A stretch of 64,000 nucleotides of DNA from contig JAMXDE010000009.1 of the NCBI GenBank assembly GCA_026770025.1, positions 1,587,001 to 1,651,000 of the forward strand, written 5' to 3'. This stretch comes from Craspedostauros australis. Taxonomy: Eukaryota > Bacillariophyta > Bacillariophyceae > Mastogloiales > Achnanthaceae. Position numbers and translations under genes: made by a program. This document shows positions 33,478-45,378 of this stretch, one piece after another (positions within the stretch are counted from its first letter, which is position 1; each line of letters starts with the position of its first letter). The notes under the pieces are model-generated. The model was not told the DNA's origin and made no database searches. It worked only from the letters and a program-made list of their open reading frames with translations.

Positions 33478-35316
33478 ATGAAGTTCACATTCGGAGCCGT
33501 TGCCGGAACGGTCGCCTTGATGGCCACCTCCGTCGCTGCATTCGCGCCGTACACTCGCCTGAGCGGAGCCAGCACAGCCTCCAGCAATGGCAACACGCTG
33601 GTGATGAAGGATTACCCAAAGCCAAATGTGGAGAACACTGACAACTACCGCAACTTTGAGAAGCTGTCCAAATCCTTCCAGAACGAGCTGAAGGCCGAGG
33701 GCTCTCAGAAGAAGAAGGTCGCCATCATCGGAGGAGGACTTTCCGGCCTTGCCTGTGCCAAGTATCTCGTCGATGCCGGACACGAGCCAACCGTCTACGA
33801 GGCTCGCGATGTGCTGGGAGGCAAAGTCTCCGCATGGCAGGATGCCGATGGCGACTGGATCGAGACCGGTCTTCACATCTTCTTCGGAGCCTACCCCAAC
33901 ATGATGAACCTCTTCGCGGAGCTCGACATCCACGACCGTCTGCAGTGGAAGATTCACCAGATGATCTTCGCCATGCAGGAGCTGCCAGGTGAATTCACCA
34001 CGTTCGATTTCATCCCCGGCATCCCGGCCCCATTCAACTTCGGCCTCGCCATTCTGTCCAACCAAAAGATGCTCACGCTGGGCGAGAAGATTCAGACGGC
34101 ACCGCCGCTCCTCCCCATGCTCATCGAGGGACAGCCATTCATCGATGCGCAGGACGAGCTCTCCGTCACCGACTTCATGCGCAAGTACGGCATGCCCGAG
34201 CGCATCAACGAGGAGGTCTTCATCGCCATGGCCAAGGCCCTGGACTTCATCGACCCTGACAAGCTGAGCATGACCGTCGTCCTCACCGCCATGAACCGCT
34301 TCCTCAACGAGGACAACGGTCTCCAGATGGCCTTCCTCGACGGCAACCAGCCCGACCGCCTCTGCGCACCCATGCGCGACCACATCGAAAGCAAGGGAGG
34401 CAAGGTCGTCCTCAACTCCCCCATTAAGCAGATCGTCACGTCCGAGGATGGCAGCACCATCGATCACCTCGAGCTGCGTTCCGGTGACAAGATCGTCGCC
34501 GACGAGTACGTCTCGGCCATGCCCGTCGACATCATGCGACGCATGGTGCCCAAGAAGTGGCAGAACATGCCTTACTTCCGCCAGTTCGACGAACTCGAGG
34601 GCATCCCCGTCATCAACCTCCACATGTGGTTCGACCGCAAGCTCAAGGCCGTCGACCATCTCTGCTTCTCGCGTTCACCCCTCCTCTCCGTTTACGCCGA
34701 CATGAGCGTGACGTGCAAGGAGTACTACGACCCGGAGGCCTCCATGCTCGAGCTCGTCTTCGCCCCGTGCTCGCCCATCGCCGGCAGCAAAGTGAACTGG
34801 ATCAGCAAGAGCGACGAGGAGATCATCGACGCCACGATGGGAGAGCTGGCACGTCTCTTCCCCACCGAGATCGCCGCCGACGAAAAGTGGCCCGCCACGA
34901 AGAACCAGGGACCGCAGGGTCAGGCCCGTCTGCGCAAGTTCGCCGTCGTGAAGGTGCCACGCAGCGTCTACGCGGCCGTGCCGGGACGCAACAAGTACCG
35001 TCCTTCCCAGAACACTCCCATCGAGGGCCTCACCATGGCCGGCGACTGGACGTCCCAGAAGTTCCTCGGATCCATGGAGGGTGCCGTGTTCGCAGGCAAG
35101 TTGGCCGCCGAGGTCGTGGCCAAGAAGGCCAAGAACATCGAGCTGCCCGAGGACAAGGTCATCCAGCAGAACATCATCGCCGCCGCCAACGACTACGTGG
35201 CCAAGGAGCCAATCGGTGTCAAGGGAGAGGGTGCCATCGCGTTCGGAGGAGGCGCAGCTTTGACCCAGCAGAACGAGTCGCTGCTCAAGGAGGCCGATCC
35301 AGTCATTTTCGCGTAA
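33478..35316 (+). CDS. PDS: 15-cis-phytoene desaturase, plastid precursor
   Basis: 612 residues, one exon. It introduces double bonds into phytoene to give zeta-carotene in plastid carotenoid synthesis, passing electrons to plastoquinone. The N-terminal signal peptide ends VAAFAP, the bipartite plastid motif of diatoms. The FAD-binding Rossmann fold begins near residue 80 (KVAIIGGGLSGLACAKYL, then VYEARDVLGGKVSAW). Plant/cyanobacterial-type motifs follow (DWIETGLHIFFGAYPN, KALDFIDPDKLSM, and near the end GLTMAGDWTSQKFLGSMEGAV, the carotenoid oxidoreductase signature). Length and motif order are typical, and it looks intact. Confidence 0.97.
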   Translation: MKFTFGAVAGTVALMATSVAAFAPYTRLSGASTASSNGNTLVMKDYPKPNVENTDNYRNFEKLSKSFQNELKAEGSQKKKVAIIGGGLSGLACAKYLVDAGHEPTVYEARDVLGGKVSAWQDADGDWIETGLHIFFGAYPNMMNLFAELDIHDRLQWKIHQMIFAMQELPGEFTTFDFIPGIPAPFNFGLAILSNQKMLTLGEKIQTAPPLLPMLIEGQPFIDAQDELSVTDFMRKYGMPERINEEVFIAMAKALDFIDPDKLSMTVVLTAMNRFLNEDNGLQMAFLDGNQPDRLCAPMRDHIESKGGKVVLNSPIKQIVTSEDGSTIDHLELRSGDKIVADEYVSAMPVDIMRRMVPKKWQNMPYFRQFDELEGIPVINLHMWFDRKLKAVDHLCFSRSPLLSVYADMSVTCKEYYDPEASMLELVFAPCSPIAGSKVNWISKSDEEIIDATMGELARLFPTEIAADEKWPATKNQGPQGQARLRKFAVVKVPRSVYAAVPGRNKYRPSQNTPIEGLTMAGDWTSQKFLGSMEGAVFAGKLAAEVVAKKAKNIELPEDKVIQQNIIAAANDYVAKEPIGVKGEGAIAFGGGAALTQQNESLLKEADPVIFA

Positions 35317-35792
35317 TTCGTTGTGCGCAACATATGAATACTCTACTCTGTCGTATGGTATGGTCCTATAGTGGGGCTGGCATGATGTATGAGTAGACGG
35401 GGGTCTTCCAACAATGATTAATCACATAGCACTCTATCTCTCTAGATCTTCACGATACGATGATGCAGCTTGACACAAACGCTCTACTATTCTGGGCCGT
35501 ATTATTCTATGAGCGTGTGATGTTTTACGAGCCCGAACACGGTGACGAAAAACGAGTCGAATGTGTGAATCTGAAAGCCAAAACACGACCCGGAAATTGC
35601 CACAGAGAACAACGACAAAACGTCGAAACAACTCGCGCCACAACCAGCAAAAATGACACGAATGGAACAGCAACAAGGACTCTACTGCTCACTCACACCA
35701 TACCGCTCGAAGGGCTGGGACTTTACGACCTATTGATCGGAGCAGTATCACAATCCAGATTCACCGAATCACATTGAATAACATTGAATGCC
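35317..35792. other. Intergenic, phytoene desaturase 3' flank
   Basis: About 475 bp; nothing recognisable apart from short runs of AC-rich sequence before the next gene. Confidence 0.6.
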
Positions 35793-37262
35793 ATGGCCAT
35801 GAATCGCAACGCAGGTACTCGAAGAAGGATGCTCACATCTGAAGGCAGGAGAGCTTCGTCGGCCAACTGGAAGCAACGACTATCGCTTTGCATCATTGGA
35901 TTGTCATCGTGCTGGTTCCTGTTCGGCTCGGACTCACAGTTGCAGGCGGTGTCATTGCTTCAGATCGATCAAGCAGCGCAACCAGGGCAACACGAACAGA
36001 GCGATGTTGCTGTTCAAGAGATACAGCCGGTATCAACAATACCAACAACTACAGCAACAACAACATCAACAACAAGATCAGCAGCCACAGACACCTCCAC
36101 ACAACCCTCACAACCCAAACAACCACCATGTTACAGACAATGCAAACATCGCAAGAACAAGATCCTTTACTTCATGATTCCTCATCGAGGCGCAGGCATG
36201 AACGACCGCGTCTACCAATTCCAACGTCTCATGCAGATGGCTGGCTACCTCTGTGCGACGCTGGAAGCAGCTCGGCCAGTCCTGCTGCTGTCCGAAGAAC
36301 ACAATGCCGGCGACCCGATAGCACCCACTCTGAGATGGGATGATTTCATCGAACATAGATTCCTGGGCGACGACGTGTTGGCATTGTCCGAACTCAATCC
36401 CATGCATACCGACAAATTGTCGGAAGTGCCCAGGATGAAGGATCATATCCGATACTACAGCAGCAAGAACAGCAGTAGCTGGAGAATTGGCGACAAAGCG
36501 TCCAAGACGGCACGCGCCAAGGTGATCGTCACAAAGAAAGAAGAGCAATTCGAACAGCACTTCCTCGAGGCGGAGGCCCATTCCTTCCATAACGAGGAAC
36601 AGCCTTTCGCGTGGTTCATCGTTCCCAACTTTTATGTGCTGCAAGATCAAGGGAAAGGAAAGGATTGGGTCCAGCAACGCCGCGATAACCCATCGCATCC
36701 CTTCCATGCGCATTGGAGGTCGATCAATCCGTTGTCGTTCGAAAACGGACAACAGAACTGCAACTACCTCCATCCCAAGACCATACCGGCCCCCATGCGG
36801 CACGTCGCCGATTCGATGAAAGCCGAGATAGCGCAATCCACCACAAACATTGCACGCGTCCCAATCTTCTTCCACGTCCGCCGCGGCGACACGAAGGAAC
36901 AATGCGATACGAGCCTGCCGCGCGTCGAACGGTACATCAATTGCACCTTCAGTCGCACCGAACAAAAACCTCTCCTCGTGCTGTTCGACAGCGACGAGCG
37001 CGATGCGCAGTACCGAGAGACGGTGCTCGATCGACTGCGTGCGCGTGAACATATGGAGGCCGTCGACGCCGATCGATTGATCCGCAAGCACATGCAGTTG
37101 GCCCAGCAGCAAGGCATTCTGCAACCGCAACATATGATCAACATGTACGCATTCATGGTGTCGAACGTCCTCAAATGGACCTACTGCCGGCATGTGTTGC
37201 AGCTGCGGCGCGACACATGTCGCGATTGCGATTTTTTGGCCGGGTGGATGGGGTTGGCGTAG
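35793..37262 (+). CDS. Golgi-type fucosyltransferase-like protein
   Basis: 489 residues, one exon. The first in-frame ATG is at 35793. Layout is that of a type II Golgi enzyme: short basic cytosolic end, one membrane anchor (LSLCIIGLSSCWFLFG), a Thr/Gln-rich stem, then a luminal domain. In the luminal part, ILYFMIPHRGAGMNDRVYQFQ resembles the donor-binding start of O-fucosyltransferases, and PIFFHVRRGD (His ~361) resembles the HxRRxD motif shared by O-FucT, FUT8 and NodZ enzymes, where the Arg contacts GDP-fucose. Several Cys pairs suggest disulphides. Transfer of fucose is inferred from these motifs; donor and acceptor are unknown. Confidence 0.6.
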   Translation: MAMNRNAGTRRRMLTSEGRRASSANWKQRLSLCIIGLSSCWFLFGSDSQLQAVSLLQIDQAAQPGQHEQSDVAVQEIQPVSTIPTTTATTTSTTRSAATDTSTQPSQPKQPPCYRQCKHRKNKILYFMIPHRGAGMNDRVYQFQRLMQMAGYLCATLEAARPVLLLSEEHNAGDPIAPTLRWDDFIEHRFLGDDVLALSELNPMHTDKLSEVPRMKDHIRYYSSKNSSSWRIGDKASKTARAKVIVTKKEEQFEQHFLEAEAHSFHNEEQPFAWFIVPNFYVLQDQGKGKDWVQQRRDNPSHPFHAHWRSINPLSFENGQQNCNYLHPKTIPAPMRHVADSMKAEIAQSTTNIARVPIFFHVRRGDTKEQCDTSLPRVERYINCTFSRTEQKPLLVLFDSDERDAQYRETVLDRLRAREHMEAVDADRLIRKHMQLAQQQGILQPQHMINMYAFMVSNVLKWTYCRHVLQLRRDTCRDCDFLAGWMGLA

Positions 37263-38162
37263 TAGACTTTGGCAAGGACGATGATGGAGCAAGCGGAGTC
37301 GCAAAAGCTGATGGGAAATTGGAGAGTATCCATGCTTGACATCATCATGTGCATCGCTGCGTTCCGATAATGGAGTAAGCGCAGGAAGAGGCAAGTGCGA
37401 GTATTCCAAAGCAAATGACTCTTAATAGATTATGCATCTTCATCTCATACAAATGCTATGCCACACAACCAAAGGTCAAATGTGCAGTCAGCGGATCGTT
37501 GACTATCCATCAAGGTGATGATCAAGTTGACTGTGAACAACGTAGACCTAGATCCGATGGTTAGATTGGATTGAGGCAATCACGACCCAATGAGAACTCA
37601 CGACCCAATGAATCCTGTTTCACGCACTCCACGACACAACTCTGCAACCAAACCGCGACTCACAAAATCCTTCGTTCCGAAGAGGCACGTTGACACGAAA
37701 ACGGCTGGTGAACAACAGTCCGCAACCAGTTTCGGAACGCAACAACGCACGATTAGTCGCTTGGTGTTGTTGAGAACGCTATGCAGGAATCTTGCATGGA
37801 AGGCACAAGCATCACAGCATGATGCGGAACAGCCATAATCTTTCAATTCGGAAGAGAGGAAAGAGGCAGAGCAACATAATCAAGCAGAGCGAGGCCAAGT
37901 GTATGCCACAACACTTGTCTGGAAAGGCAAACGGAGAGCAAGAGCGAGAGGCAAGCAAGGAAGCATCGGCATCACTGATCTGTGATACCATCCATTCTCC
38001 ATCTCACATAATCTCTGTCAAAGGCAGGAGCAACAGCAGTAGCAACATCAGTAGCAACAGCAGTAGCAGTAGCAACAGCAGTAGCAGGAGCAGTAGCAAC
38101 AGCAGTAGCAACATCAACAACATCAACAGCGACAGGGATCGTGCATCTCCAACACAGCAACC
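37263..38162. other. Intergenic, upstream of the twelve-module membrane protein
   Basis: About 900 bp. It ends in a CAGTAGCAA-type repeat at 38030-38128 that runs to within 35 bp of the next ATG and is probably 5' UTR. No gene seen. Confidence 0.6.
38030..38128. repeat. AGCAACAGCAGT-type low-complexity repeat
   Basis: Imperfect trinucleotide-based repeat (CAR/AAC/AGT) directly upstream of the start codon at 38163, likely in the transcript leader. Confidence 0.8.
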
Positions 38163-41100
38163 ATGGATAATAACAACAACAACACTCACAACATAGGCGA
38201 CGATGGACCATCCTTCGTGCCAAACGAAGCTGTGGACGAACCTTCCGTCGCAACAGCATCGGTTTCGGCAGCTGCAGGATCCGTCGCAACCACAACTGCA
38301 ACCGACGAACAATCCATCCTGGCCCAGATGGATTCCGCCGTGCAGGAAAACCTGTCGGAAACAGCAGCGCGCGACGAAGCAGTCATCCGCGATGCAGCCG
38401 TCAAACAGAAAATCAAGATGGAATCCATCTCGCAGCGCGCGACGCATGTCTCACCGGCAGCCGTCGCCTCCTTGAAGACGGGGCGTATCACCAGCCCCTC
38501 CGCGCTGGGCCCCAACGACCGCAAGCATGGCATTATGTCGCCGACCGGCAAATCCACGAAGGATCGAGTGACGCCATCGAGAACTGCCAGGGCCAACGCC
38601 AGACTCCACCTTTCGCCGCCCAGCGTGTATTCCACGACGACGGCCACTACCACTGGTGCGTCCACCATCTCCTCCATCTCTGATAGCACCCAATCCACCA
38701 ACACGCGACCGGCCTACGGCAACATGAAAACTGCGGCCCGCACCACGAGGCGAGAGGACGCGAAGATGGGACAGTATCAGAACAGCAACAAAGGCAACAA
38801 CAACCTGGACCAGACAGAGCTAGAGGATGTCTCCATCGCCACCACAGCAACCCCTCCCGTGCGGTTTGCGGCGACGCAGCGTGACAGCGAACGGGAAGCA
38901 GAGGAAGTGGCAGCAGCAGCAATGCCCAACACACCAATGTCGTCCACGTCCAATTCCGCCACGACGCCTCTCGTTCCGAACGTAGCAGTCGGCAAGAGCA
39001 AGCATTCGACGATGTCTCCTCCCGACTCCACCTACATCCTCGACGAGGAACATCCCGGCGCTTACCGCATTCCTGGAAGAAATACAATGGCAAATACCGA
39101 AGAGTTTGATGATCTCGCAGAACCACAGAACACCGACAGTCCAGCTGCAGTTAACTCTATCAACGCTCATATAGACATGGGCCAGGCCAAGTTGGCGCAA
39201 GCCAACCCTGTCGTCATGGACGATCTGGAAGATGGAGAGCGGCGCAAAATTCAGGAACAGGCCGAAGTCGACGTCAAAGCGAAATGGACCAAAACGACCA
39301 TCGTGGCAGAACCAACGGACGAGTACGACGAAAGAAAGAACGAGGCCATGGCGGCTGAGCAGGAAGACAAGAGACGCCGTGACCGTCGCAAGCTCTACAT
39401 CATCATCACTCTCATTCTACTGTGCACCGTCGGTATCATCGTCGGACTCGCAGTGGGTCTCAAGGATGACGGATCAGACACCAAGAAAGGCATCATTGCC
39501 CCGCTCACTCCTGCTCCAATTTCTACTCCTGCGCCAACTCAAGTCACGTTCCCACCGACTGGAGCTCCAACCATCGATGGTAGAATCGACACGTGCTTCG
39601 GTGCCCGCAACCTCACCCAGGGCCACGCCGACTCGGGCCTTTGGGGCATTCCCAATCTCGTCAGTGGCTCGACCAACGGCGCCACTGAGGATGAATTCTT
39701 GACCACGTGCGGCATCATCGAATCCAACGGCCGCGGGGTGTGGTACCGACTGGTGGTGGAAACCGACACTGCCATCTCAGCATCGCCATCTACGTCGCCA
39801 TCGGTTTCAGGTACCGCTGCAAATCCCGGGGAAGCAAGCGTGGCCAGCGGCAGATGGTTGGTATCCACATGCCACGAAGGCACCGGGTACGACTCCCAGG
39901 TCTCCGTCTACAAGGGCGAATGCGAGGTTGGATTCGATCCACAGCTCCAGTGCGTGGCCGGCAACGACCAAGGCGGAACGGGATGCGACGACAGGTCTCG
40001 CGTCGCCTTCATCGCCGAACCCGACGAGGAAGTCTACATCTACGTGCACGGATTTCGCAACAGCCAAGGAATCTACGAGCTCAGCGTGACACCGTTGGGC
40101 GACAACGACAAGTGCGAAGACGCGCTGTTCGTGAATCGGACCGTTTTCAACATCACCGCCGAAGATGGCAGTCCACCCATCACGAGGTTCGGATCCACGA
40201 TCGGGGCAACCGTTGACGATGATCCTGGAATTTCAACCACGTGCGATTCGCAAGATATCGCGATCACTGCTCCGGGAGTGTGGTACTCGATGCTTGGTGG
40301 TGGCGGTGAAGAGGTGATCATCGTGGAAGCAGAGAGGACCACGGGCTTCGATGCCCAGATCACCATCTTCCAAGGTGGCTCTTGCTCTAACCTGCGCTGT
40401 GAGAATACCAGCTCAAGCGGATCCATCAAGTTCGATTCCGTCAAGGATCTGACCTACCTGATTCTCGTCCATGGAGTGGGCAACCAGGAAGGCGATTTTT
40501 CGTTGGTGTTTGATGTTGACTTCCCTGCGAATGATAGAACTAATTCCATCTGCAACGATGCTCCAGAACTCGCCATCGGGGAAACGACCCAATTGAATTT
40601 GGAGCAATTCGAAACTCCATCTCCAATTTCTTGCGGTGATGGCGTGTTCGTCACGGGACCTGGAGTGTGGTTGAAGGTCGTTGGCAAAGGAACAGCATTG
40701 CAAGCATCCACCTGCAGTGCAAAAACCGGCAATACGGACACACGACTGAGCGTCTTCAAGGGCGAGACGTGCGAATATCTCATCTGCGTCGACGGCAACG
40801 ATCAGGATGAAAACTGCGGCGAGGCTTCTGGCGCAAGCTCTGTCACCTGGTTTGGTGAAGAGGGCGCGACATACTTTATTCTCGGTAAGTGAGGCAACGA
40901 GAACGCGTGATGTATCGTCGTTGTCGTCAGTCTGCGCGCAGTTTTGGTGGGCGCGGCGTTGATGCGCGCCGATTGCACCTTGTTTATCCACCATAGCTCC
41001 CGTATTTCTGCCTTCATCATGGACATTGTCACCCAACTGCTCCATTCGATAATCCCATCGAAGAACTTTCGCTCACATTTGCACGGTGCCATACGTACCC

Positions 41101-44100
41101 TATCTTTTGCCACGTTGTGCGTTCATGCCATGTCAACACATATCACTTGTGGACCTCCGTGTCTGGGGATTATTCTCATCCACTCTATATTCATTCTACG
41201 CTTCCTTTCGACCACAATGACACCGACAACGCAGTCCATGGCACCGAAGCCAAGGCAGGATTGTTCGAGTTGGGAATCACGGAAGCTCCGATCAACAGCG
41301 CCGATACGTGCGCCGAAGCTCCAGAAGTCTCCGACGATGGCACAACGCTCATCGGGGCCTTCTTCAATTCCACTCTGGAGAGTGTCGACGTCCCTAAATG
41401 TGAAGGGATATTCAAGGAATGGCCCGGAGTCTGGTACTCCGTCGAAGGCACAGGAAAGGAGTTGTCAGCCTCGGCATGTGATGACCAATCTGACCAGGAG
41501 ATCAACATAGTTGTGTACTCAGGCACGTGCGACTCGCTCACTTGCTCGAACATCACCGTCATACCGTGCGGAGCACAGTCATCCGTGACATGGCCCACGG
41601 AGATCGGGACCCCCTACTTCCTTTTGGTCCAATCGCCAGCCGAAGTTGCCCGAGCCCTCCAAATCTCTCCATTGGAACCCAGCAACGTCATCAATCCAGC
41701 CAAGATCTTCTCCTTCTCGGTGGAACCTGTGGTGTTCAACGATCTGTGCATGAATTCCATCGGCCCGCTGAGCGCAGACAACAGCATCACTTTTGGCTCA
41801 ACAAGCAGCGCGACGCCTGACGACGATTCTTCGTGTCCAGCAGATCTCACGAGCTCCAAGGGCAGGGGTATTTGGTACACCGTCCTTGGAACCGGAGGAC
41901 TCTTAACCGCCTCCACCCTATCAGAGTACACGACCTTTGGGACAACCATATCTGTATTTGATGGTGGTTGTGTCAGCGCTTTCTGTTCGAACAAGGCGCA
42001 AGCGACGGTCTACGAAAGCGGCGCAGCGGCGGTCTCATGGCAATCGGCTGAGAACACGCTCTATCACCTGCACGTTGCCGCCTCGTCAATCGACGAGCTG
42101 GGGAATTTCGCGCTTCGGATCGCCACAGAGAATGACATATGTGAGAGTTCCGCCGAGATCAAAATGGGCGAGACTGTCTCTTCGTCCAGCGACTCCGCGC
42201 TCTTCGCGACGAGCGACGAAGACGTTCCATCATGCAACGTCTCCATCGAGACACCAGCCGTATGGTACAGGATTGCCTCCGTCCGCGCAAGAGTTGACAT
42301 GTTTGCCTCCGTCGAGCACGCCGAAAGAAACGGCGCTTCAAGGATCGCTGTCTATGGCGGCAATTGTGGATCTTTGGAATGTGTTGATTTCAACACACGC
42401 GAAGAGTCCAGCACTGGGGCGACCTTGTCATGGAAACCGCTTGAAAACACCACGTACTTCGTCGCTGTGTCCGGACCCTCGTTGCATCCGTACAGTCTTA
42501 CGGTGGATCGCAACGGTGCTTCGTGCCGAGGTCCAATATTTGTGGACGACAAGTTTGGCCAACCTGTTCCAGTACTGGTTGACACAGACAGTGCCATCGA
42601 AGACACCGTTTGCAGATCAGTCGGAACTGCTCCTGGAAAATGGTTCCAATTTCAGGGAACAGGACACACGATGGAAGTCAGCTTGGCCTGCGGCACAGGT
42701 CCGTTCTTCATTGCCGTGATGACGGGAGCCTGTGGTTCTGCATCTCAGCAATGCATACAGCAGGCGTCTTTCACGGAGTGTGATGGAGTCCCATTCACAG
42801 TCCAGTTTGCCACCGTTCCGAGAGAAACGTACCGTGTGTTGATCCAGTCCGAAGGAGACACAATCATCACTGTGAGCTTTGAGGAAGTTCCCAACGAAAC
42901 CTGCGACCTCGCACGCTCCTTGGAAGGCGAGATCAGCGGGAACAGGCTCAAGATTGATGGGTCTTTCACAACAATATTTAACGAAGGCTTCGACTTTTGC
43001 GGCAGCGCAGTGAACTACGGCGGATTCGGCGATGGATCAGGCGCGTGGTACACATTCAAAGGCACAGGTGGCTTGATGTACGCCGCCACGTGCTTTGATG
43101 AAACAACTTCCGATACGCAAATCACTGTCTACAAGGGAGCATGCAGCAGTCAGCAATGCGTCACAGGCAACAACAACATCGGTCCCGTGGAACCCGTGAA
43201 TTTCGCCGTTGGGTCTCCAGTGGATGTGCAGCTTCGATTGAACACCACTGATGATATATGCTCAGAGAAGATTCTGAGCTTGCCATACACCAGCTCCGTG
43301 TCATGGTCGTCCGACGTGGATGAAACTTATCATGTGCTTGTCCACGGAACTGAAAGTCGCACCACTGGTAACTTCACCCTCTCCATCGGCGAAGACCGTG
43401 TGTGGAACAACGACGAATGCGACAACAAACTGCATCTCAGTGGCAAGGGAGTTCCAGCGACGAGCACACTCCGGTTTGCAACAACGGCCGATGCTGCTGA
43501 GAGGCCCCCGAGTTGCCTTGACGACGACCAAGCAAATGGAAGAGACTTGTGGTTCTCCTTCACTGGCACCGGCAAAGTAACGTACATCTCCACGTGCTCA
43601 CCCATCACGACCTTCTTCCCCTACATGGGAGTGTACGTGGGAAGTTGTGGCAGTCATGAATGTGCACCAGTCCAAGACGTGCAAGGATGTGACGGCAACA
43701 CAATTGGGCAAACCATGGTTCTTTCAACGTTCGCGGAGCAAATCTATGACATTCGTATCGCCAGCTATTCAGACAATGAATTCGGAAGTTTCGTTCTTGA
43801 CATCATCACGGAGAACGACGAGTGCAGCGCTGCCACGTTCTTTCGTTTTACCCCAACCGCCACATACAAGATTGGTTCAACTGTGAACGCAAAAGCGCCC
43901 GACTTCAATGCATGCACCGACAGCACCAACAGCGATGCTGGTGTTTGGTATTCGGTAACTGGACGCGGCGATGAGCTGGTGGCATCCACATGTCACAATG
44001 ACACGGAGATCGATACTTCGATCCACGTGTTCACTGGCGGGTGCGACAGTGGGCTGAATTGTGTGAAGGAGACGATCATCGACGATTGCGAGGGCGGCGG

Positions 44101-45064
44101 GCAGTCCGTGCGGTGGGTGGCAGAACGATTCCAAACCTACCTGATCCTCGTGAGCGGCGGACCTGGCACATTCGGTCTCTCCGTCGATGAGCCTGTGCCG
44201 GAACCCGGCCCAAGCGAGACATGCCAGACAGCAGTGGCCTTGCCTCTGAGCACCGATCAGATCTCGGTGGCTCTTGCCTCATTCCCCGTGTCGGATGCAT
44301 CGCCCTGCGAAGTCTACAGCTCTGTCGTTGGTGCATGGTACGTGGTCAAAGGAACTGGCTTGGGCATCTCGATCACAGGATTTTGCACCGAATTTCGGAC
44401 GGCCGTGTCAGTGTTCCGAGGCGGCTGCTCCACTGCAGAGCAGGAATGCGTGGCTGTGGTCGCCAACGCGGACTTTTGCTTCAAGTTCTTCGAGACTACC
44501 TTTTTGTCGGAGGCTGGAGTGGACTACTACGTGCTGGTCCACAGTGACAGCACATCCTATAGCGGGGTTGCCCAGTTCGGCGTTCAGGAATATTTGAATG
44601 ACAATTGCTTCGACTCGTTTGGACCGTACAGCATGCCTTCCGATGCGGACCTCCAGCTGCAGGGATCCATCACTGCTGACAGCGGCAGGACGCAGCGTGG
44701 TGGCGATTGCGGGAGGGCCGTTAACACCAACTTTGCCGTGTGGTACACCGTCATGGGAAATGGCAACACCTTCCAAGCCACGACGTGCAACGAGGGGACG
44801 GACTTTGACACGCAGATATCGGTCTATTCGGGATCCTGCTTCACTCTGGAATGCCTTGCTGGCAACAACGACATGAGTTTCGACGCGACGGGCCTTTCCG
44901 TTTGCAATGCACCAGACGAGACGGCCTCTTTGCACAGCCAAGTGACATGGGCGACGGACAGCGGCGTGGAATACAGGGTCGCCGTGCAAGGTGGAGTGCC
45001 TGGCACCGACTTTCCATTCGGGTCATTCAATCTGATCATCAGTGAAGTGGAGCTGTTGAACTAA
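38163..45064 (+). CDS. Giant type II membrane protein with about twelve repeated extracellular modules
   Basis: Two exons inferred: 38163-40884 and 41235-45064 (GTAAGT...GCAG intron of 350 bp, phase 1; the join restores YFILVHG), 2,183 residues. Residues 1-410 are Ser/Thr/Asn-rich and predicted cytosolic, ending in a basic cluster (KRRRDRRK). A membrane helix follows at 411-433 (LYIIITLILLCTVGIIVGLAVG), and a Pro/Thr linker. From ~474 to the end there are about twelve modules of 110-150 residues. Each has a Cys near its start (NDxC), G(V/I/A)WY..GTG, a (S/A)TC block, an I.V(Y/F).G.C..L.C block, and Y.(I/V)LVHG near its end. The Cys pattern suggests disulphide-bonded beta-sandwiches. I do not recognise a named domain; it looks most like carbohydrate-binding or pre-peptidase-like folds. 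Role probably at the cell surface; ligand unknown. Confidence 0.75.
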
Positions 45065-45378
45065 AGCAGGGCAGGCTGGAGTAGGGCATTTCGATCAAGG
45101 CGAAGGGAGCCATGAGCCAGCAATGCAAAGAGAGTTGCAGACGCGAGAGTTAATCAGTCGCGACATGCATACCTGTACTGCACTCGTCGGCAGTGCACAC
45201 ACATACATATTAGAGAGAGTACCATTAGGACATACAACATCGACAACAACAACATCGCCTGCAGCACGAATACTGCACATTCGTTGTTTTGACGCGCGCA
45301 ATGATGACTACTTTACTGAGATGACTCTCATCTTCTTTTCTACTACAGCAGGGCAGGTGGCGCAATCGCTCCCACGTT
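45065..45378. other. Short spacer between convergent genes
   Basis: About 310 bp between two 3' ends; AT-rich with small ACA repeats. Nothing recognisable. Confidence 0.6.

Noticed and set aside
37792-38196. Ser/Asn-rich frame overlapping the start of the twelve-module gene
   Set aside because: It translates the CAG/AGT repeat leader; the true start at 38163 is in another frame with full downstream support.
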